From Liolophura sinensis (taxonomy: Eukaryota; Mollusca; Polyplacophora; Chitonida; Chitonidae): a stretch of 64,000 nt of DNA. The DNA lies in the NCBI RefSeq assembly GCF_032854445.1, contig NC_088297.1:24997127-25061126 (forward strand), written 5' to 3'. The position numbers and the translations under genes were made by a program. Below, piece by piece: positions 63,601 to 64,000 of the stretch (the first letter of the stretch is position 1; each line of letters begins with the position of its first letter). The notes beneath the pieces were generated by a model that saw only the letters and a list, made by a program, of their open reading frames with translations, was not told the origin of the DNA and did no database searches.

Positions 63601-64000
63601 GTATGTCCTTGTCAGTGAGACTGTCAGTCAGAATGTCAGATAATGTGGCGCAGTATTGGCCATACTTAGTGGAAGTGGAAGAATTTTTCGACATGTTTGA
63701 TCTGATACCATGGGTTCACCAACCTTGTTATATGGAAGTCTTTTGGGACGGATTCGACATAACCATTTCTGATTTAAGCCAAGATTTAAAATACAATTTT
63801 AGAGCTTATTTTTGGGCCACCTTAAGGCATGTTTGTCAGAATGTTAACTTCCAGTGCCAATAACTAACTGACTTAAATCACAACCAGCATTGTGGAATGA
63901 ACCCCTGATTCTGTTAGTCAGTGTTACACGAAGGACAGGCAGATTATCATGTAATTTTGGCTTTATACTAAACTTACAGAGACTCGTCTTACACCAATTT
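63601..64000 (+). other. SDHA intron 3 (partial, runs off the window)
   Basis: Starts GTATGTCC. The next SDHA coding block is not seen before the window ends. Confidence 0.8.

Noticed and set aside
63552-63863. 103-codon frame overlapping SDHA exon 3
   Set aside because: It is out of frame with SDHA and reads into the intron after the donor at 63600.

Overview
This is a 64 kb piece of an AT-rich animal nuclear genome. Split genes with GT-AG introns, tRNA-headed SINEs with target-site duplications, and animal-type LRR, C2H2 zinc-finger, ankyrin/SOCS-box and SDHA genes all point to a metazoan. Two SINE families and a short dispersed motif of the AAGGGAGATAACTC type resemble what I know from molluscs, so a bivalve or close lophotrochozoan is my best guess. 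That guess rests on pattern memory, not on a search.

Layout. Positions 1-3.6 kb hold a 44-bp minisatellite, SINE copies and a possible promoter or 5' UTR area. A long single-coding-exon LRR protein gene lies at 3630-5984 (+). From 6 to 15.5 kb there is no convincing gene, but there are at least seven unrelated minisatellites and a 307-bp inverted-repeat transposon with a perfect 9-bp target duplication. A GC-richer stretch ending in a strong splice donor at 15665/15666 is probably the first, non-coding exon of a C2H2 zinc-finger transcription factor. Its coding exon lies at 28922-30274 (+), so the first intron would be about 13 kb and carries several more minisatellites. From 30.3 to 51.4 kb comes a convergent intergenic region with a 26-bp array (1 kb), a 40-bp array (6 kb) and several SINEs.

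An ankyrin repeat plus SOCS-box (ASB-type) gene lies on the minus strand. I reconstructed it as four exons (51406-52167, 53169-53320, 54075-54257, 58290-58410), joined in frame to 405 residues. Its first intron holds a 3.5-kb array of 43-bp units, nearly every one carrying TGAGTCA, a perfect AP-1 core. Head-to-head with it, 1.6 kb away, starts the nuclear gene for the succinate dehydrogenase flavoprotein (SDHA). Exons 1-3 are present (60017-60076, 62758-62847, 63439-63600) and the gene runs off the right edge. Just upstream sit an ERR-type and a palindromic NRF-1 site, as expected for a respiratory-chain gene.

The genes do not form a pathway: they are a cytoplasmic LRR scaffold-like protein, a nuclear transcription factor, a predicted Cullin-5 ligase substrate receptor and a mitochondrial complex II subunit. 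The striking feature of the window is its repeat content: about 20 tandem arrays with unrelated units of 17-101 bp, together roughly a quarter of the sequence by my estimate. No bacterial-type system, CRISPR array, rRNA or stand-alone tRNA gene was seen.
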